Source: Oidiodendron maius Zn (Eukaryota > Ascomycota > Leotiomycetes > Myxotrichaceae). From it: a stretch of 64,000 nucleotides of DNA. Numbering within the stretch: position 1 is the stretch's first letter; every line of letters begins with the position of its first letter. Shown in pieces: positions 58,038 through 64,000 of this stretch. Below the pieces are notes generated by a model. It was not told the DNA's origin and did not search any database. It saw nothing but the letters and a program-made list of their open reading frames with translations. The translations under genes were made by a program, and so were the position numbers. The stretch is taken from assembly GCA_000827325.1 (NCBI GenBank), contig KN832879.1, positions 1,648,969 to 1,712,968 of the forward strand, given 5' to 3'.

Positions 58038-61000
58038 ATGTCTGGTCAACTCAAGACGTTGATTGGGGCCATCAGACGTAAACCTTCCCGAGCGCCAGAT
58101 GGTCAAACAGATCAGGAGGCCTCTGTAGCTCCAACTTTGAAGACTTCGCTCGGCCATGACCTCACTCATCTCAATATTAAGCAGGCCGCAACCATCGCAC
58201 AAGCCATCACGACTCTTGCGTCGGGTGAACCTTTGGACGACAAAGACCGCCTGCTTGAACATGGCGTCGCGATGCTTCAGACATTGCCCACTGACAGTGG
58301 CTTGAGCAAGACCATCTCCGATGCCTTCATTGGTATGCTGTGGCACGATCTCCCTCATCCTCCCCCGACCACGGCTGGCCCGACAGATAGATATAGACAG
58401 CATGATGGAAGCGGCAACAACCCCTGGGTCCCGGAGATGGGTAGAGCTGGAGCGCCGTACTCCCGCAGTGTCCCCCCAACCAAGACTAGAGGCCCAAACC
58501 TCCCAGACCCCGAATTGGTCTACGATCAGCTTCTCAGGCGAACTGGCCCTTTCCGCCCACACCCTTCTGGCCTTAATCGATTATTTTTCTCGTTCGCTAC
58601 CATTGTCATTCACGAATGCTTTCAGACCTCTCGAAAAGACCCATGGATCAACGAGACGTCGGGTTACGTAGACCTGAGTACACTCTATGGGAATACCGGA
58701 AAGGAGCAAACGCGGGTAAGAACTTACGAGAATGGAACCATTTTTCCGGATTCGGTTGCTTCCGAGAGGATCATGATGATGCCGCCTGGAGTGGTTGCCC
58801 TATTGCTAATGTTCTCGAGAAATCACAACAAGATTGCTGAAGATTTGTTGTCGGTTAACGAACATGGGAAGTATAAGCCTTGGGAGATCCTTAGTGACGA
58901 GCAGAAGAAGTGGTGAGTCGTTGACAGATTTTCCTTCTATACTTGGATGGTTTATCTGACGGATGTGCGGTACTCTAGGCAAGATGAAGATATCTTCCAA
59001 CTCTCAAGAAACATTAACGTTGGATTCTTTGCTTCTGTAGTATTAAGGGACTATGTTGCAGCTATCCTTAATACACCCCGAGCTAACTCAACCTGGACTC
59101 TTGATCTGGGTGCCGAAATTAAGCAATCTGGGCAGCGAATTGAGCGAGGAACCGGAAACGTCATCTCTGTTGAATTTGCTGTACTGTATCATTGGCATGC
59201 CGCTCTTAGCGCCGCTGATGAAAAATGGATGGAAGGTATGCTGAGGGCAAATCTGCCTGAACTCCAGTCGCTTAATGACATCACGGTTGAGATGTTCTCA
59301 AAAGTCGTCATGACGGAAGGGCACAAGCTAATAAGTACTCCACCGAAAGATTGGACGTTTGGAGGCCTTCAGAGAGGATCGAATGGAAGTTTTAGTGACG
59401 TCGACCTTGCAGAGATTATCAAGGATTGTATCGAGGAGCCAGCCCACGCCTTTGGAGCACATGGCACCCCAGAGAGTCTGAAGATTGTTGATATCATGGG
59501 CCAGTTGCAGGCTAGGGATGTGTTTAATGTCTGCAGTCTGAACGAGTGAGCGCTAATCTTCGGTCTAATCTGTCCGTACAGTGGCTAATATTTCGTCCTT
59601 CTTTTCTCTTTCTAATAGGTTCCGTCAATATCTGAACTTGAAACCTTACAAGGACTTCGAGGATTGGAATCCGAATAAGGAGACTGCGAGAGCTGCAGAG
59701 CTCTTGTACGGTCATATTGATAATCTCGAGCTGTACCCCGGTCTAATGGCCGAAGTGACTAAACCCGCGATACCTGGTAGTGGTGTCTGCCCCGGCCAGA
59801 CAACGGGGCGAGGTATTCTCGATGATGCAGTCGCTCTTGTCCGTGGAGATCGATTTCTAAGCTACGATTTTAATAGCAGCACCCTAACAAACTGGGGACT
59901 CGCTAAACTTGGCATACTTCCACCCGGAGCCTGTGGTGGAATGTTGCCTAGTCTGTTGTTTAATGGCCTTCCAGGCGCTTGGACTGGTACCTCTGCATAC
60001 GCACTGCTCCCGTTCTATACTCCAACAGCAACCAAGGGTATCTTGAAGGACAATAAAGTCATTGAGAAGTATGACTTGCAGAGACCGGCCAGTGGGATGG
60101 ACGTTATTGGTATATATACACAAGAAGGCTGCAAGAAGGTATTTGAAGATCGAGAAAACTTTAGAGTTATATATCTAAAGGCGGTTCGCGAATGTACAGG
60201 TGGCCATGACTTCATTCTTGGAATAGATGATGCTATACGACACAACACTAGCTCAAACATGCTTCATAAGGCCTTCTTTGAAGAAGGGTTTGAAGCAAAT
60301 GTCACTAAGTTCTTTAGGACTAATGTTGCAAAGCAGATCCAGGAACACTCACTGAAATATACATCGAGCACGAGAAGGTCAATTGACATTGTGCGAGATG
60401 TTACTAATGTCGTACCGGTTCTCTGGCTCGCGGAACGGTTCGCTATTCCTCTTAAGACCAAAGAATACCCCCATGGACTATTGTCAATCCCTGAGGCCTT
60501 CATGGCCTACCTCGTGATGTTCATATATCAGGGCTTCAACATTATTCCCAGCAATGAATGGACATTGAGAGAGGGAGTAGCGACAGCGGCACCCGCTCTA
60601 AGAGCGATTTTCGAGGCTCACCTGAGGACCCAGCAGGGCTCAAAGGAGCACGTTGCCGATTGGCTTGCTAAGGGCAGCGCATTCGAGGTCGGTGCAGATG
60701 CTAACAGACTATACCATGCCCTTAACCAATCGAAGTTGCCTATCAGTGATCTGGTTGGTGATTGCATAGGCATGGGAACCGGGATTGTTGGCAACATTAC
60801 CCAGCAGGCTTCTGTACTCATTGATCTGTTCCTTAGCGAAGGATACGAAGAGTACAAGGCTCGCATTGTTGAGCTAGCTCACATGGATGATGTCGCATCA
60901 GAGAGAGAGCTTCAGGGTTTTGTGTTCGAGGGCATGCGACACGCTGGAGTCGTTCCCGGCTTACCCCGTGTGGCAGCCAAGGATGTTACAGTCATCGATG

Positions 61001-61368
61001 GTGCCCGCGGGCCAATCCACATCAAGGCTGGGCACACAGTTCTTGTAGCCATCTCAAAAGCCGCTATGGATCCTCAAGCTTTCCCCGAACCAGAGAAGTT
61101 GAACCCTCACCGTCCGTTCTCGGCCTACACTCTTCTGGGTCACGGGTTGCACTTCTGCTTTGGGGCTAGATTTGTGGGAGCTTCACTCGCTGCTACCATT
61201 AGAGAGGTGTTTAAGCTCAAAAATATCAGGAGAGCTCCTGGTAAGCAGGGGCACTTCACGATTGTTGAGGATACGTTGGCGGGAGTGACGATGAGGAAAT
61301 ACTTGGACGTCAATGCGAAGGAGTCTCCGATTCCAAGTACCCTCGCCCTGGAGTATGATGAGGATTAG
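58038..61368 (+). CDS. ppo: Psi-producing oxygenase: fatty-acid heme dioxygenase fused to P450
   Basis: Exons 58038-58912, 58979-59545 and 59619-61368, introns 58913-58978 and 59546-59618, 1063 aa, close to PpoA size. The N-terminal heme peroxidase half shows DGSGNNPWVPEMGRAGAPYS, distal His in IVIHECFQTS, SGYVDLSTLYG, and proximal His with catalytic Tyr in LYHWHAALS. It should convert linoleate to a hydroperoxide. The C-terminal half is P450-like, with ExxR as EGMR and heme-Cys in GHGLHFCFGARF, so a hydroperoxide isomerase step looks possible. Two points are unusual: YHWH replaces the YRWH of characterised Ppo proteins, and the heme loop reads HFCFG. Ppo oxylipins balance sexual and asexual development and secondary metabolism. 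Subtype (A, B or D) is not decidable by eye. Confidence 0.94.
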
Positions 61369-61740
61369 GTAATCTAGTTAATACGTCATGCGTATCTAAT
61401 ATCCGGACCATGTGCTGCGGTTATTACTTCCCGGTAATACATACCTCAATATTGGATAAAAGCAAATATACACAAGTTTTCCGTATCACCTTGGGAAGCG
61501 AATCAAGCCATGAGAGATTATCTTTTGATTCTGACCCATCTAAGTGATCACAGACGCTACAGCGGGAGCGGGAAGAGACCATAATAAGTATATAATTTAT
61601 ATTTGAAGGCACTTCATAAGAGCGTAGCAAATATTGAGCTATTTGAGAAAACCTAGAGTATATCGAATGAAATAGGCAGGTCGTGACTAGGCTAGAATTC
61701 CAAATACAGTCTCGGGTAACTCAAACCAAGGGGTTTCAGC
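61369..61740. other. Intergenic, no gene seen
   Basis: The 370 bp downstream of ppo hold one short motif-free ORF (61424-61630, minus). Confidence 0.4.
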
Positions 61741-62134
61741 ATACATAACATCTACTCCGTCACACAGCCTATAATATGAGTATTCAGAGCGTTAGTATTA
61801 GTCTAGCATACTGATATTGACTTCCCAGGGTCGCCAGTTGAGTAATAGAGCAACCAATTAGCAGCTAAGAGGACTGCTTTAGCATTAGCAAGAGTCCCAC
61901 AGTGATAAAGCATGCATATATAGTCTTGTAAAGCCATATCCTATACTGAATTTAGCTTCTTGTTATGCCCTCCTCGACTATTACTAGCTGGAACGCTAGC
62001 GCGGCGCTGAAGTAAAGGAGATATGGTGCTGAAAACTGGCGCGCAGCTACAGATGCTTTCAAACGAGGATTAGCATCCATTGCGGCACTAGCAGCAGCAA
62101 TATCAGCCTCTTTTTCAGTTGCGTTAGATGGCAT
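61741..62134 (-). mobile_element. N-terminal fragment of a pogo-type transposase
   Basis: ATG 62134 opens MPSNATEKEADIAAASAAMD then ANPRLKASVAARQFSAPY, a psq-type helix-turn-helix N-terminus of fungal pogo/Fot1 transposases. After a frame break, GGHNKKLN and DMALQDYICMLYHCGTLAN continue the family's pattern down to about 61760. The catalytic part is missing. No terminal repeats were seen. It is a separate insertion from the relic at 53.8-54.8 kb, which preserves the other half of such a protein. Confidence 0.55.
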
Positions 62135-62422
62135 TGTGCGCGTTGAGTTGTGGGAAGGTGGGGTTTCTGGGTAAAAGTTACGTATTGCTGTTTTTCGTGC
62201 GCCATGCGTAACTGGTGTAAGGGTGAGCCAGGTTAGGTAACCGAGCGAATTTTCGTGCGACTAACTACTATTGGATAGGTTTAGGCGTCGATTACGTTGA
62301 CCCATTTAGGAACTCTTATCTCGGACTGCCTCTCAATTTACTGGGCTCCTTCAACGTATTTTATCTGACATTTACTTGACCTTACTTCCCTCGGCAACTC
62401 TCATTGCCTCACATTACACATA

Positions 62423-63398
62423 ATGGCGAGCACACGTACCATTTCGGGTGAAATTGACTTTTATGTCCCGTCTATTGGCAGGGTGTGCAAGACATGGTAT
62501 ATCGTTTATGGCGATCTCCAGGCACATCGTCCACTGATCTGTGCTCACGGCGGGCCTGGCGCGGGGCATGCCTACTTGAGGTCTTTTGCACGTATGACGG
62601 CCGAGTATGGCATACCTGTCATCCTGTATGACCAACTCGGCTGTGGCAATTCAACGCTTTTGCCAGACACGTTAGGCGATACCAGTTTCTGGACAATTGA
62701 TCTATTTATGGCGGAGCTCGACAATCTCATTAAATTCTTTGCTATCGAAGATGACTATGACTTTTTAGGTCAATCCTGGGGCACTATCCTAGGATGTGAG
62801 TATATCATCTCCCGCCAACCACAAGGAATGAAGCATTATATCATCTCCAATGGTGTTTCGAGCGGGAAGCTTTGGGTTGAGGCTGCTGGAAAGCTTATTG
62901 ACAAACTTCCACCGAACGTGCGAGACACTATCCGCAAACACGAGGCTAACAAGACATACGATGACCCCGAGTTTCAAGAGGCGTCAATGGTGTATTACAA
63001 AGAACACGTTTGTCGCCTTGACCAATGGCCCGAGGACCTCATTGAGTCATTGACATTGCTGGACTTGAAAAATAATCCCACAGTCTACCTTACCATGTTG
63101 GTCATCCCTCCATGCTAGATGTAGCCCACTTACTGATCGTGATAGGAATGGCCCTTCAGAGTTTACAATGATAGGTCCACTGAAAAACTATTCTGCAGTT
63201 GGTCGACTGCACAAAGTCAGTGTTCCAACACTGATCATAAATGGAGAATACGACGAGGCCACCGAAAGTGTTAATATACCATTTTTTAATGAGATACCCA
63301 GAGTTAGATGGGTGACAATGGCAAATACGTCTCATACATCGTGGCTAGAGGACCCAGACCGCTATTTCAGTCTACTAGCGAACTTCTTATCGTCATGA
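62423..63398 (+). CDS. Proline iminopeptidase-like S33 peptidase
   Basis: Exons 62423-63096 and 63146-63398, intron 63097-63145, 308 aa. The alpha/beta hydrolase has the S33 oxyanion motif HGGPG (about residues 42-46), YDQLGCGNS, the nucleophile elbow GQSWG (Ser118), Asp in NGEYDEAT and His in ANTSHTSWLED. Splicing makes PTVYLTM join to NGPSEFTMIGPL, the normal lid-to-core passage. It should release N-terminal proline or other residues from small peptides or amides in the cytosol, since no signal peptide is present. Intact. AT-rich DNA lies on both sides and a pogo fragment lies upstream. Confidence 0.92.
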
Positions 63399-63714
63399 CT
63401 ATACCCGCCATGATTATCTATGTTAAGGCTACTTTCATATATTAAGCTATTACGTATTATATTTCTCATATTAACTTAGGCACCTGCCTTATCCCTATTA
63501 AAAATACAAGTGAATATATTTTAATATGAAGTCTAAATAGAAGATATTTTGGATCTTAGGGGTATATTAGAATGCAAAACAGCCCGAAAGACTGGTTGGG
63601 CAACAGATAACTGGAAAGATTCTCAACCCGTCGCGCATCATCTATCCACAACACTTAAAGCCCTTCTATTAATCAGCCATGTTTTGAGTCTAGTTACAGA
63701 ATATCCTCCTTTCG
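63399..63714. other. AT-rich intergenic
   Basis: About 315 bp, strongly AT-rich between 63420 and 63560, with no coding signal. Confidence 0.4.
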
Positions 63715-64000
63715 TCAGGGGAAGTCTCCAGAGAATGGCAATAGTATATTCTGAGGTTCTACGACGCTGCCCATCAACAAAGCAGCCCAGCTACCGGAGC
63801 TCACGCGATCTCCTAAAGCCTGGTCCACTTTCTTCTTCGCCGCGCCCGCAGTTCCGTTCCAGCCTTGTGCAAACTTGGATTGGGCATGAAGCGCAGCGCT
63901 ATATCCATATACGAGATATGCCTTGGGAATGCTCAGCACACTGAAATAAACGAGAACAGTGACGCCTTCGTGGATGCCCAGTTTGATGAAGAGGACCTTC
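63715..64000 (-). CDS. Partial unrecognised protein, N-terminus beyond right edge
   Basis: The minus strand is open from the window end to TGA at 63715, 94 codons. It reads KVLFIKLGIHEGVTVLVYFS, then YLVYGYSAALHAQSKFAQGWNG, and ends ILLPFSGDFP. The first part is mildly hydrophobic and could be membrane-associated. I do not recognise a family, and the real start and any introns lie outside the window. Confidence 0.3.
   Translation of the reverse strand, partial: KVLFIKLGIHEGVTVLVYFSVLSIPKAYLVYGYSAALHAQSKFAQGWNGTAGAAKKKVDQALGDRVSSGSWAALLMGSVVEPQNILLPFSGDFP

Overview
The window is nuclear DNA of a filamentous ascomycete (Pezizomycotina). The evidence is short GT-AG introns of about 45-100 nt, Zn2Cys6 regulators, four HET-domain genes, a fungal NLR relic, a CBM1 cellulase, a Ppo-type fatty-acid dioxygenase and RIP-like decay of repeats. 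The gene mix would suit a Leotiomycete or Eurotiomycete, but I cannot place it further. I rebuilt gene models by splicing reading frames by eye, so exon edges may be off by a few bases.

Layout. 1-5.8 kb: GST-like gene (cut by the left edge), aldo-keto reductase, dolichol-phosphate mannosyltransferase and an unidentified relic. 5.8-7.5 kb: a GC-rich, intronless, bacterial-type phosphohexomutase gene with a one-base lesion in its N-terminal motif. 8.3-13.5 kb: MFS transporter and Zn2Cys6 regulator, with a decayed ORF and a small ORF between them. 14.2-18.4 kb: HET gene, then a GNAT gene with an in-frame stop lying between two 78-bp direct repeats. 19.1-29.4 kb: a plant-cell-wall block of GH5/CBM1 endoglucanase, secreted beta-helix protein, sugar transporter and XlnR/AraR-type regulator. 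30.6-36.8 kb: HET gene, an SDR relic whose intron holds a complete but dead Tc1/mariner element, and an intact SDR. 38.3-45.4 kb: a decayed 5.3-kb NLR gene (alpha/beta hydrolase, NACHT, 99-bp HEAT repeats) containing an assembly gap, then an O-methyltransferase pseudogene. 46.6-52.9 kb: two HET genes (one frameshifted) and an F-box-like relic. 53.8-54.8 kb: pogo/Fot1 relic. 55.1-61.4 kb: a divergent pair, DUF2235 lipase-like hydrolase and Ppo dioxygenase-P450. 61.7-64 kb: a second pogo-type fragment, an S33 aminopeptidase and a partial ORF at the right edge.

How the genes may work together. The 19-29 kb block is a plausible lignocellulose-use unit: enzyme, exporter-directed beta-helix protein, sugar uptake and cognate regulator. 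The divergent promoter between the beta-helix and transporter genes holds four GGCTA(A/T) motifs within 95 bp. The DUF2235/Ppo pair could couple fatty-acid release to oxylipin formation. The four HET genes plus the NLR relic make the window rich in allorecognition genes. I did not find a clear-cut undescribed multi-gene system. The strongest unusual points are the bacterial-type mutase, the homogenised HEAT-repeat NLR with a probably spurious gap, the transposon nested in an SDR intron, and the lipase/dioxygenase pair.
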